In this document: positions 1 through 8,494 of the stretch, in pieces | Position numbering within the stretch: the stretch's first letter is position 1 | Layout of the letters: each line of letters starts with the position of its first letter | Assembly: GCA_965221195.1 (NCBI GenBank) | Contig: OZ244864.1 | Span: 1,984,001-2,048,000 of the forward strand | DNA from: Poriferisodalis sp965221195 | GTDB lineage: Bacteria; Actinomycetota; Acidimicrobiia; Acidimicrobiales; Poriferisodalaceae | Reading direction: 5' to 3' | DNA length: 64,000 nucleotides | The notes under the pieces: generated by a model | What the model was told of the DNA's origin: nothing | The model's database searches: none | Seen by the model: only the letters and a program-made list of their open reading frames with translations | Made by a program: the position numbers and the translations under genes

Positions 1-78
1 CCTCATCAGCCTGTCGCTGCTGCGCTGCTGTGCCACCGAGACGGCGTGTGCGCGATGTCTTTCGACGCTTGGGGGGAC

Positions 79-3000
79 TCATGGCGCGTTGGTGACTGCG
101 GTGTCTGTAGTTGTCGGCCCGCCACCATCGGGATGTTCGATGCCTGCTGTGTTGCCCATGGTGTTGCTCATTGTGTCGTTCGCTGTGTCACCGTCGTCGG
201 CCAGCAACGCATCAGGATTGATGCCTAAGGCATGGCGAAGTTGCTCAGCGTTGAGGTCGCCGATGGAACTCGACTTGGGCAGCACCATGTCGGCAATTCT
301 CCGTTTGCCGGCGACTACTTCTTCTACACGCTCGTCGACAGTGCCTGGGCACACCAAGCGATGGCAGATAACTGTGCGGGTTTGCCCGATGCGCCACGCC
401 CGGTCGCGAGCCTGATCCTCAACAGCCGGGTTCCACCAACGGTCATAGAGCACCACATGACTGGCAGCGGTCAGGTTTAAGCCAGTGCCGCCTGCTTTGA
501 GCGACAGCACCATGGCACCAGGGCCCTTGTCGGTTTGGAAGCGCTGCACCATACGGTCACGCGCCGAACGCCCGAGTCCGCCGTGATAGCAGTCAATTCC
601 CAGCCCGGTTCGCTGCGAGAGATGTCTGGCCAAACGTTCGCCCCAGGTGGCGAAATGGGTGAAGATAAGCGCCCGCTCCCCCGCTGCGAACACCGAGTCG
701 AGAATCTCATGGAGACGATCCAGCTTTCCGCTGCGCCCCTCAACGCGACTGTCGATGTCGTCGGGTCGGTAGTTGAGCGGATGATTGCAGATCTGTTTGA
801 GAGCGGTGATAGCGGCCAGCACTGCGCCCTTGCGCTGCTCGCCTGTCTGTTGGCTCTCGGCTGTGTCGGCAACGAGTTGATCTAGCACGGCTTGGTAGAG
901 GCCGATCTGCTCAGGTGTCATGGCGCAGTGAGCCATCTCGTCGATGCGATCAGGCAATTCGGCTGCGATTTGGGGTTCCGCCTTGGTGCGTCGGAACACA
1001 AGTACTCCATTGAGGGCATGCAGGGCCGATTCGGCCGCGCCCTGAGCATCGCCTGGCTGCTGCAGCTGGGCAATAAAAGCCGCCCGCTCGCCGACAAGAT
1101 CTGGATTGCAAAAATCCATGATCGCCCAGAGGTCGCCGAGGCCGTTTTCGACCGGTGTACCAGTGAGCGCTAGCCGACTGCGAGCAGTCAAACGCCGCAA
1201 CTGTTTCGCCGTCTCGCTCGTGTGGTTCTTAATGACCTGTGCTTCGTCAACCACGATGCGGTCCCAAGTGATTCTGCGGAGCGCTTCAATGTCACGTACC
1301 GCCGTGCCGTAGGTGGTAATCACTGCGTCGATTTGGTTGTGGTCGATTTGGCTGTGGTTGGTCTGGTTGTGGTTGAGCGAAGCGGCGTTGTTGCTCAGTA
1401 GACGCACCAGATCGTCGGGCTCTCGCCGGGACGGTCCATGGTGGATGATTGCTCGCACATCAGGGGTGAAGCGAGCCGACTCAGCCGCCCAGTTGCCGAC
1501 CACCGCGGGCGGTGCAATTATCAACGCCGGGGCGGCGCGTCGGTCTGCCACGATACGAGCCAGCACGGTGGGGGTCTTGCCCAGCCCCATGTCTAGAGCC
1601 AAGCATCCCCCCAGCCCGGCTCCGTCTAGAAATTCCAGCCACGCAACCGCCTCTGCTTGATAGCTACGAAGCTCACCAGCGAAGCCGTCTGGCCGACGCG
1701 AAGCTGTGGAGGGAACTTCGGCCGCAGCCCGCAGCAAATCGGCTGCCCAGCCGCTGCCCGAAACGGTGATGCCGCCACGGACTGCCGGGCCTTCGAGTCC
1801 CAGAACTTGCCGCAGCATCTGCGAGCCCGTGAGGGAAGTGATGTCTGCGCGTTCGGCGAGAGCTGCCGCAGCCTCGGCGAGATCGGCGTGTTCCAACGCG
1901 ATCCATTTGCCCCGATCGCGCACCAGTGGGCGAGCTTGGGAAGCTAAGTCGTGTATCTCATTAGCAGTGAGTTCGACCTCGCCAAACACAGCCGTCCAGC
2001 TCACCGCAGTGAGCTGCTGAGCGCCCAAAGTGCTGTCCTCAGAATCGGCGGCGGTGAGCCGTAACGACGGTGCGGGCCGCTGACGCGAAAGTTCGGGCAC
2101 TTCCACCAAAAAACCAGCAGAACCCAAGCCAGGACCGATGGTTGACATCAGCTCCCATGCCTCGTCTTGGCTCAAAATGACCTCGCCGCGCCGTTTGCCG
2201 CCTGGGCGCATCAGCACCGGCAATAGCCGCTCCAGCCGGGCGAGCTGATCGCGCACTTCGGTCCGGTGAGAGCTGACACCACTCACCATCGCCACTTCCA
2301 CCGGCTCCCTTAGGCCCTCAGGATTCGTGGCCAAGACTTCGAGATGCCACGCTCCGGCATCATCGGGCTCGCTGAGTCGTACCGCGAGTGACTGCTGAGC
2401 AGCGGCAGTGACCGGCCGTGACCACAACTCGATGCGTCGGGCAAGGTCCGAGCCGTGAGCGGCAGACCCAACGAAGCGGGTGCCGTCGAGGTGCGCCAAG
2501 AACGCTTCCGCCATCTCCGCTCGGTTGCGTGGCTCTGGGGGCGCGGCTGGCACGTCGAGACGTTTCGCTGCGTTCGTCATGATTGCGTCGAGCATTCCGA
2601 TTAGCGCTGACTGAGTCACAGTGCGGGGTTCTGCCTTGGGTTCAAGGGCCGTGACGGCGCCCGGCAAACTGTTGACGAGTCCAGCCAGTTGGTCTGCGGG
2701 CATCGATGCAGGCTGCCATTGGACAGAAAATTCGGCTGTATCGGGGCGTTTGCGGTTCCGCCGCCTGCGAGCCCTATGCAGACGCGGAACTGTGCGTCCG
2801 CTGGCTGCTAGCTCAACGGCAGTGCGTGCTGCTGTTCTCAGCCATCGTGCGCTGGCGCCGATCAGTCGGTCGTTTGCGCCGTTGACGCTGTGGCTGGTCT
2901 GGCCGTTATGAATCTGCCGGTTATGGATCTGGCCGTTGCCGGCCTGCTCATTGCCGTAGGGCGCTTCTTTGATGTCGTTGCCTACAACATCGCTCAAGAC

Positions 3001-3828
3001 ATCGCTTAAAACATCGCTGACGACCGCTGTTATGTCGGCCTCATCAGGGTCCGACGCAGCGGCTCCGTGAGGCAAAACACAGATGCCGTCGAGGCCGACT
3101 AGCCAGCCCAGCACATCGTCAATGTCGGCCACTAGGGCTTCGGCGGTGCCGCCTGTAGGCAGTTTGATGTTCGGACCCGGGCGCCACACACTCTCGGGCG
3201 CGCCCAGCCCCACTAGACGGTCCATGATTCGCTCGGTTGGCTCGGGTTCGGCACCCGCCCCCGCAGCCCATGCCACAATTCGCCCCGGCTGCCAAGAGAG
3301 CTGCAGCGCCGCCGGCTCAGACGAAGCCCGCGTGGCGACCTCCTCGCTTACGGTGCTCACATCTTTGGTATCGGCATCGGCGGGTGAGACCGTGGCATCT
3401 AGTCCTGTCAGACGTTCGTACGCGGCAGCCAACTCATTGAAATCGGTTTCAAAATCTCGGACGACCTGACGACGTATCGGCCGGGGCAGTCGGCGCACCG
3501 ACGACAGCGAGGCTTCGGTCTCTTCGAGTAGGTCAAGCAGCACCCGCTCCCAGCGCTGAGGATCGGTCTCCAAGGTCGCAACTTCAAGCAGGCCCGCCGT
3601 GCCTTGAGCCTCTGCCCACACGAGCCGAGCGATCTCTTGCCAGCTTTTAACAGCCAGAGCCGAGGTAAGAGCCGTAGTGGAAGTGCCGCCGTCGGCTATC
3701 GGGCGCTCTGCGATCGGCAGTCCGTTGTTGCTGATGCGTCTGCGCCGGGGCGCGTCGGGCTGTGACGCTGATACGCCGTTGCTCGGAACCAGTGTCCGTG
3801 AGGATTCGTCAATCATTAAGTTGCTCAA
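79..3828 (-). CDS. hepA: SNF2/HepA-family DNA helicase
   Basis: An SWI2/SNF2 ATP-dependent DNA translocase of about 1,249 residues. The N-terminal ~600 residues look like the poorly conserved SNF2-associated region. The core follows: Walker A DMGLGKTP near residue 746, DEAQ box (VVDEAQVIKN) near 858, motif III LTGTPVEN near 889, and the C-terminal RecA lobe with GGTGLNLT and a closing RAWRIGQ. The first possible start is TTG at 3828; the ATG at 3816 is equally plausible. Low-complexity Asn/Gln/His stretches coded by tandem short repeats interrupt it, for example NHNQTNHSQIDHNQID inside the first helicase lobe and QIHNRQIHNGQ upstream. It is transcribed away from proS. Such proteins act in DNA repair, recycling of stalled RNA polymerase or defence; the substrate cannot be read from sequence. 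Confidence 0.93.
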   Translation of the reverse strand: MSNLMIDESSRTLVPSNGVSASQPDAPRRRRISNNGLPIAERPIADGGTSTTALTSALAVKSWQEIARLVWAEAQGTAGLLEVATLETDPQRWERVLLDLLEETEASLSSVRRLPRPIRRQVVRDFETDFNELAAAYERLTGLDATVSPADADTKDVSTVSEEVATRASSEPAALQLSWQPGRIVAWAAGAGAEPEPTERIMDRLVGLGAPESVWRPGPNIKLPTGGTAEALVADIDDVLGWLVGLDGICVLPHGAAASDPDEADITAVVSDVLSDVLSDVVGNDIKEAPYGNEQAGNGQIHNRQIHNGQTSHSVNGANDRLIGASARWLRTAARTAVELAASGRTVPRLHRARRRRNRKRPDTAEFSVQWQPASMPADQLAGLVNSLPGAVTALEPKAEPRTVTQSALIGMLDAIMTNAAKRLDVPAAPPEPRNRAEMAEAFLAHLDGTRFVGSAAHGSDLARRIELWSRPVTAAAQQSLAVRLSEPDDAGAWHLEVLATNPEGLREPVEVAMVSGVSSHRTEVRDQLARLERLLPVLMRPGGKRRGEVILSQDEAWELMSTIGPGLGSAGFLVEVPELSRQRPAPSLRLTAADSEDSTLGAQQLTAVSWTAVFGEVELTANEIHDLASQARPLVRDRGKWIALEHADLAEAAAALAERADITSLTGSQMLRQVLGLEGPAVRGGITVSGSGWAADLLRAAAEVPSTASRRPDGFAGELRSYQAEAVAWLEFLDGAGLGGCLALDMGLGKTPTVLARIVADRRAAPALIIAPPAVVGNWAAESARFTPDVRAIIHHGPSRREPDDLVRLLSNNAASLNHNQTNHSQIDHNQIDAVITTYGTAVRDIEALRRITWDRIVVDEAQVIKNHTSETAKQLRRLTARSRLALTGTPVENGLGDLWAIMDFCNPDLVGERAAFIAQLQQPGDAQGAAESALHALNGVLVFRRTKAEPQIAAELPDRIDEMAHCAMTPEQIGLYQAVLDQLVADTAESQQTGEQRKGAVLAAITALKQICNHPLNYRPDDIDSRVEGRSGKLDRLHEILDSVFAAGERALIFTHFATWGERLARHLSQRTGLGIDCYHGGLGRSARDRMVQRFQTDKGPGAMVLSLKAGGTGLNLTAASHVVLYDRWWNPAVEDQARDRAWRIGQTRTVICHRLVCPGTVDERVEEVVAGKRRIADMVLPKSSSIGDLNAEQLRHALGINPDALLADDGDTANDTMSNTMGNTAGIEHPDGGGPTTTDTAVTNAP

Positions 3829-4047
3829 AAAGCAGCGGCAGGTGTGCTTCGCCGCGTGTTTGGATTACGCACTGCGTCAGGCCCGAATCTCCGGCACCCA
3901 GCACATTCGGCACCCCGCACATCGGAGGCAGGATTGCCGTTGCACGTCTTCAGCTACGCCGTCTCAGGGTACCCGAACGGCACAAATGAGCAACATAGCT
4001 GGCGCTGCGTCGGCTACCGGCAGATCTGGCTCCGTTATTTGGCCTTA

Positions 4048-4131
4048 GCTCATAGCTCTTGGCTCATAGCTCTTGGCTCATGGCTCTGGGCTCGTAGCTC
4101 TGGACTCATAGCTTCTGGCTCCTAGCCTCTG
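4048..4131. repeat. six tandem copies of a 14-nt unit abutting the proS start
   Basis: The hepA-proS gap (3829-4135) holds six head-to-tail copies of a 14-nt unit. The first two are identical (GCTCATAGCTCTTG) and the rest are degenerate. The array ends four bases before the GTG start of proS, so it fills the leader and the place where a ribosome-binding site should lie. No clear Shine-Dalgarno is visible. The rest of the gap (3829-4047) shows nothing I can name. Confidence 0.9.
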
Positions 4132-4135
4132 TCGG

Positions 4136-5854
4136 GTGCGATGGTCTGATGCGTTCATCCCGACGCTGCGTGAAGCGCCTGCGGAAGCTGAAGCCGCAAG
4201 CCACCGGCTGCTAGTACGGGCTGGGTTCATGCGGCAACTGCATTCGGGCCATTACAGCTTGCTGCCGCTGGGTCTGCGCGTCCACACCAAGGTCGCCGAC
4301 ATAGTGCGCGCCGAGATGAACGCCATTGGTGCCCAAGAGTTCCTGCTGCCTGCCATGCATCCGGCGGATCTGTGGCGGCGCAGCGGCCGGTGGGATCTGG
4401 TGGGGTCGGAGATGTTCCGACTGCGAGACCGCAACGAGGCCGACATCGTGCTGGGCATGACCCACGAGGAAGTATTTGCCGCTCTGGCTTCAGAGATGAA
4501 CTCCTATCGAGACTTGCCCCAGATCTGGTATCAGATACAGACCAAGTTCCGGGACGAGCCGCGTCCGCGCAGCGGTTTGCTGCGAGTGCGCGAGTTCATG
4601 ATGAAAGACTCCTACAGCTTCGACATCAACCAAGACGGACTTGATGCGGCATTTGATGCCCATCGGGGGGCCTACTTGCGGATCTTTGAGCGTTTGGACC
4701 TTGACGTGATGGATGTGCAGGCCTCCTCGGGTGCGATGGGCGGCGATGCGAGCGTTGAGTTCATGGTGGCCTCACCGGTCGGCGAAGACCGTGTGGCCTG
4801 CTGTGGTGCATGCGGTTACCGGGCGAACGTAGAGCGAGCCAGCGCCTCGGTTCTTCTGGTTGACGATCCTCCGTCGCTTGACGCGCCCGAACGGTTCCCC
4901 ACTCCTGGCGTGCGCACCATCGACGATTTGGCTCGCTTTGACGGCGGCGCTACAGCAGATCGGCAGATCAAAACCTTGGTGATGGTGCTTGACGGACAGA
5001 CCTGTTTGGTGATTCTGCGGGGCGATCATCAGCTGAACCTCCAGAAACTCGCCGATGGCAGCGGCGCCGTTGAGGTACGGCCGGCGAGTCCCGAAGAGGT
5101 GTTGACGCACCTTGGCGCGTCTGTGGGCAGTCTTGGCGCAGTCGGCGTTACGGCTCTGCCGATATTCGCGGATGAAGCGTTGCGCGGACGCCGTTCGATG
5201 ACCACCGGCGCCAACGACGACGGTTGGCATCTGCGCGGGGTTGATGTTGAGCGCGACATTTGTAGCCCGCGCTGGATGGATCTGCGTGAGGTGATAACCG
5301 GTGAGCCCTGCGTTAGATGCGGTGAACCGTTAGAGATCGTGAACTGCATTGAGGCAGGGCACATTTTCAAGCTCGGACGCCGCTACTCCGAGGCGATGGG
5401 GGTATCGGTGCTCGACGCAGACGGTAAGGCCTGCACCCCGATCATGGGCAGTTATGGCATTGGCATCGGTCGTGCGATGGCGGCGGTGGCAGAGACCCAT
5501 CACGACGACAAAGGCCTGTGCTGGCCCGTCGGGGTGGCGCCGTTCGATGTCGTGGTGGCCGTTCTGGACCCTGCCGACGCAGCTCAGTCCGGTGTTGGCG
5601 AGGCGCTCTATCGCAGTCTGTGCGAGCGGGGTGTGGAATGTCTCATCGATGACCGGACGCTGCGAGCGGGGGTGAAGCTGGCCGATGTTGAACTTGTTGG
5701 CATTCCGTGGCGTGTCACCGTAGGGGCTCGCAGCCTCGCACAAGACAGCGTAGAAGTGACCGAGCGTGCAACCGGCACGACCGTCTTGGTGCCAGTAGAA
5801 GCAGCAGTCGAAGATGTAGCCGCCCGTGTGTCAGCACAACGCACAACATCGTGA
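4136..5854 (+). CDS. proS: prolyl-tRNA synthetase (bacterial type)
   Basis: Class IIa aminoacyl-tRNA synthetase that charges tRNA-Pro with proline in the cytoplasm. At 572 residues it has the usual length of the bacterial type with an inserted editing domain. The N-terminus (MRWSDAFIPTLREAPAEAEA) matches family starts and supports the GTG at 4136. Motif 2 with REFMMKDSYSF is near residues 140-165. The YbaK-like cis-editing insertion, which removes mis-charged alanine, spans about 225-400. Motif 3 GSYGIGIGRAMAA is near 437-450, and the anticodon-binding domain is at the C-terminus. It appears monocistronic, with a repeat array in place of a normal leader. Confidence 0.97.
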   Translation: MRWSDAFIPTLREAPAEAEAASHRLLVRAGFMRQLHSGHYSLLPLGLRVHTKVADIVRAEMNAIGAQEFLLPAMHPADLWRRSGRWDLVGSEMFRLRDRNEADIVLGMTHEEVFAALASEMNSYRDLPQIWYQIQTKFRDEPRPRSGLLRVREFMMKDSYSFDINQDGLDAAFDAHRGAYLRIFERLDLDVMDVQASSGAMGGDASVEFMVASPVGEDRVACCGACGYRANVERASASVLLVDDPPSLDAPERFPTPGVRTIDDLARFDGGATADRQIKTLVMVLDGQTCLVILRGDHQLNLQKLADGSGAVEVRPASPEEVLTHLGASVGSLGAVGVTALPIFADEALRGRRSMTTGANDDGWHLRGVDVERDICSPRWMDLREVITGEPCVRCGEPLEIVNCIEAGHIFKLGRRYSEAMGVSVLDADGKACTPIMGSYGIGIGRAMAAVAETHHDDKGLCWPVGVAPFDVVVAVLDPADAAQSGVGEALYRSLCERGVECLIDDRTLRAGVKLADVELVGIPWRVTVGARSLAQDSVEVTERATGTTVLVPVEAAVEDVAARVSAQRTTS

Positions 5855-5957
5855 ACTACTCGGTCATAAACTTTTCGTCGCCCCCCAAGCTCGGCGAACT
5901 CCACCGGTGGTTGCAATTAGTCGATTCTTCTGGAATCGTCATATTGGGGCAGCTACG

Positions 5958-6359
5958 TTGCGCTACGTGAGTGCTTGGCTATACGAACCAGAAGCGCGTC
6001 CGAAGCTGAAGCACCATTGGCGCCGCAGGGAGGCTGGGTTCGTCAAGATGGGTTCGGTTCTGGTTGCGAAGTGTCCATTGGGGATGAGCTTGGACGATGC
6101 TCAATCACTCGTGGATGATTCGATTCCGTATTTTCCACCGCGGTGGTCTAAGCCCTATCCTCAGCGGCTCTATGCGGTCAGTGCCGGGGTCGTTTATCGG
6201 GCGACTCCGACGAATCCGGGTGTTTCGTACCATGGATTCCCAGAACATCCGCGATTGTTCCCGGCCAATGGGAATGCACGGCAGGTCAAGCAGCACCTGT
6301 TGCACAAAGCGGAACGGCAAGGAGGCGAACAGGAGGTGCGTCGATGGATGAGTTGGTAG
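5958..6359 (+). CDS. hypothetical protein, accessory
   Basis: A basic protein of about 133 residues with no family I recognise. The frame is open back to 5826, inside proS, so the start is uncertain. TTG 5958 has GGGG eight bases upstream; GTG 5967 is the alternative. The end (EVRRWMSW) overlaps the next gene's ATG by 16 nt, which suggests translational coupling with the following gene and the metallopeptidase-like ORF. By position it could be the first gene of a small accessory or toxin-antitoxin-like operon, but nothing in its sequence proves that. Confidence 0.55.
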   Translation: MRYVSAWLYEPEARPKLKHHWRRREAGFVKMGSVLVAKCPLGMSLDDAQSLVDDSIPYFPPRWSKPYPQRLYAVSAGVVYRATPTNPGVSYHGFPEHPRLFPANGNARQVKQHLLHKAERQGGEQEVRRWMSW

Positions 6360-6937
6360 TGCGCTCTTCCGATGGCGAGATTGAGTTCTCTTTGCGCTGG
6401 CCGTCAATGTGTTCGGCCTTGACCGGTGCTGAGGCGACGCTCGGAAGCCTGCGGGTATGTTTGCGGGACAGGCCAGTGTGGCATGGTGCTGACAACACGA
6501 GCGGGGTGGAGTGGACTTGGATCGAGCTGCTCGAATTTTTGGGCGAGTACTGGCTGTTCTTGTCGGTTGAGGACGGCTGTCCACTTGGCGTCGCGCCGTC
6601 TACTGCGCCGATAATGCTCGCAGCAGCCGAGGCCGCGGCTGATCAGTTACCTCCATCGGAAGTGCAACTTGAGCGTGAGCAGATCGAGGCGTATCGCTCG
6701 ACTCACGACTTGGCGGAGGCGCTGCAAGGAGTTGTTGCGCCTTCGTTGTGGGTCGTCCGGGACGGGAATCTGGGCTGGTTTGCTTCGAGTGAGACGGCTG
6801 TGTGCGTTTCATTTAGCGAGGTGCTTAGGGTCTTGACCGAGGTGGGCGAATTCATTGCGGCACGTCTCGTGAGTTTGACTGATGAGCGTTCGGTGCGAGC
6901 GAGAGCGGCATGGCACCAGCGGAATAACCACGGTTGA
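6344..6937 (+). CDS. N-terminal part of a split ImmA/IrrE-type protein
   Basis: A 197-residue acidic protein starting at an ATG inside the end of the previous gene. I recognise no domain in it alone. Its last 56 nt overlap the next ORF, which lies in another frame and carries the HExxH peptidase core. Larger ImmA/IrrE proteins have an uncharacterised N-terminal region before the peptidase domain. I therefore infer that the two ORFs were once one gene, broken by a small deletion or frameshift near 6930. Stop TGA at 6935-6937 is not followed by coding sequence in the same frame, so readthrough is not the explanation. Confidence 0.6.
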   Translation: MDELVVRSSDGEIEFSLRWPSMCSALTGAEATLGSLRVCLRDRPVWHGADNTSGVEWTWIELLEFLGEYWLFLSVEDGCPLGVAPSTAPIMLAAAEAAADQLPPSEVQLEREQIEAYRSTHDLAEALQGVVAPSLWVVRDGNLGWFASSETAVCVSFSEVLRVLTEVGEFIAARLVSLTDERSVRARAAWHQRNNHG

Positions 6938-7340
6938 TGCAATCGGATGCTGGGGTCCCAGTCATGGTCCGGCAGTGCTGCTTAACTCTGATCGGCGTCA
7001 CGCTTTGAGCGTCGGACGTAAAAGAGCAACGCTGGCGCACGAGATTTGCCATTTGTTACTTGACCGTTTGGCATCGCTGCCGTTGATTGAAGTGCTTGGC
7101 GGTCGAACAGCGCGCCATGTAGAACAGCGCGCCAACGCTTTCGCTGCTGAGCTGCTGTTGCCCCGTCACCTTGCAGGTGAACTGTTCTTAGGCTTCGGCG
7201 ACGATCACGAACGCGCAGCGAAGTCGTTGCGAGCCCGTTTCGGTGTCAGCTCGGCGTTGCTCGGCTGGCAGCTGCGCAACGCCAGCATCACCTTGACACC
7301 TGAACAACGCCACTACATCGACCGGCTCACCGGTGAATAG
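6882..7340 (+). CDS. ImmA/IrrE-family metallo-endopeptidase domain
   Basis: A 152-residue ORF containing the zinc-peptidase signature AHEICHLLLD (HExxH) and a downstream EQRANAFAAELLLP stretch supplying the third metal ligand and the family ELLLP motif. ImmA/IrrE peptidases cleave repressors or antitoxin-like regulators, often of mobile elements. The residues before about position 25 read like out-of-frame sequence, so the true N-terminus is probably in the preceding ORF (6344-6937). The 3' end overlaps by 28 nt, tail to tail, the end of the methyltransferase gene on the other strand. Confidence 0.75.
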   Translation: MSVRCERERHGTSGITTVDAIGCWGPSHGPAVLLNSDRRHALSVGRKRATLAHEICHLLLDRLASLPLIEVLGGRTARHVEQRANAFAAELLLPRHLAGELFLGFGDDHERAAKSLRARFGVSSALLGWQLRNASITLTPEQRHYIDRLTGE

Positions 7341-8302
7341 CGTCCACAGCCGTGCGTGCAGAACCACGCGATTTCATCCCGGTCGCCGCAGCGACTGCGC
7401 GATAGCGTGCGTTCAGCTTCGATTGCAGTGCCGTTCGCGTCGAGCCATGCGATTTTGTTGTGGGCCATGCGAGCCTTCATTATTTCGATGGCGTCGGGGT
7501 TGTTGTCAACGAGCACGAAACGGCGTCCGAGTTGTTGCGCTGCAGCCCCGGTCGTGCCGGAGCCCGCGAAGAAGTCAAGCACACGATCTCCGGGCTTTGA
7601 CGAAGCGCTGATGATTCGACGCAGGATGCCTTCGGGCTTTTGAGTCGCATAGCCGGTGCGTTCGGCACCCATGGTAGGCACGATGGTGTGCCACCACACG
7701 TCAGTGGGCAGCTTCCCGCGTGCTGCTTTTTCTTTGGTCACCAGACCCGGTGCCATGTAGGGAATCCGCTCGATGGCATCTTGGTCGAAGAAATACGCAT
7801 CTGGGTCACGCACATACACCAAGATCGTGTCGTGCTTTGCTGGCCATCGCCGCTTGGAACGGCCGCCGTAGTCGTACGCCCAGATGATCTCATTGAGAAA
7901 GCACTCGCGACCGAAAATCTCGTCGAACAGCAGCTTGCAGTAGTGGGCTTCTCGATAGTCGATGTGAAAATAGATCGTTCCGTCCTGGCTCAGCAGCCGA
8001 TGTGCGTGCTCGATTCGCTCGGCGATAAACGTCATGTAGTCGTCGAAACAGTCGTCGAACGCAGTCGTACCGTCGCTTGTTGACGAATAGCGATGCCCGC
8101 CGAACCCGATGCGGTCGCCTTTGGCGTCACGGGCAACGCTTATCGATGTACGGCGCTGCTGCCGACCGCTGTTGAACGGCGGGTCAATGTAGATGAGCGT
8201 AAATGACGCGTCCGGCAGCTTCGGCAGAACGTCAGCATTGTCGCCGTGGATGACCCAATCGTGGGGCTGATCAAGATCAATCACTGGCTTGCCTCCCGGC
8301 AC
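7313..8302 (-). CDS. site-specific DNA methyltransferase, beta class (N6-A or N4-C)
   Basis: A 329-residue SAM-dependent DNA methyltransferase. Catalytic motif IV (IDPPFNSG) is near residue 42 and the SAM-binding motif I (DFFAGSGTTGAA) is near 247, the IV-before-I order of beta-class enzymes. The start is GTG 8302; GTG 8284 is an internal alternative. DPPF suits N6-adenine or N4-cytosine methylation. No restriction endonuclease is recognisable next to it, so it may be an orphan enzyme or the remains of a system shared with the plus-strand genes it converges on. Confidence 0.9.
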   Translation of the reverse strand: MPGGKPVIDLDQPHDWVIHGDNADVLPKLPDASFTLIYIDPPFNSGRQQRRTSISVARDAKGDRIGFGGHRYSSTSDGTTAFDDCFDDYMTFIAERIEHAHRLLSQDGTIYFHIDYREAHYCKLLFDEIFGRECFLNEIIWAYDYGGRSKRRWPAKHDTILVYVRDPDAYFFDQDAIERIPYMAPGLVTKEKAARGKLPTDVWWHTIVPTMGAERTGYATQKPEGILRRIISASSKPGDRVLDFFAGSGTTGAAAQQLGRRFVLVDNNPDAIEIMKARMAHNKIAWLDANGTAIEAERTLSRSRCGDRDEIAWFCTHGCGRYSPVSRSM

Positions 8303-8494
8303 CAGATCGTCTCAGCAGCAGTCCGCAACACGCATAGGCCGACCCAGACAAGTCCGACGGAATGCCTTGCAAGGTAACCGTTGGCTCGACCGGTCAGGGG
8401 GATGGCCGGGATGCAGCCGAGTTAGCGCACCATGTTGGCGTGTCATAACTGCCCTGACGACACAGGGGTCCCGTGCTCTCCTCAGCCCATCGCT

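Noticed and set aside
6935..6937. TGA at the end of the 6344-6937 frame as a third selenocysteine
   Set aside because: The frame after it closes quickly and is not protein-like; the peptidase core is in another frame and no GGUCU hairpin follows.
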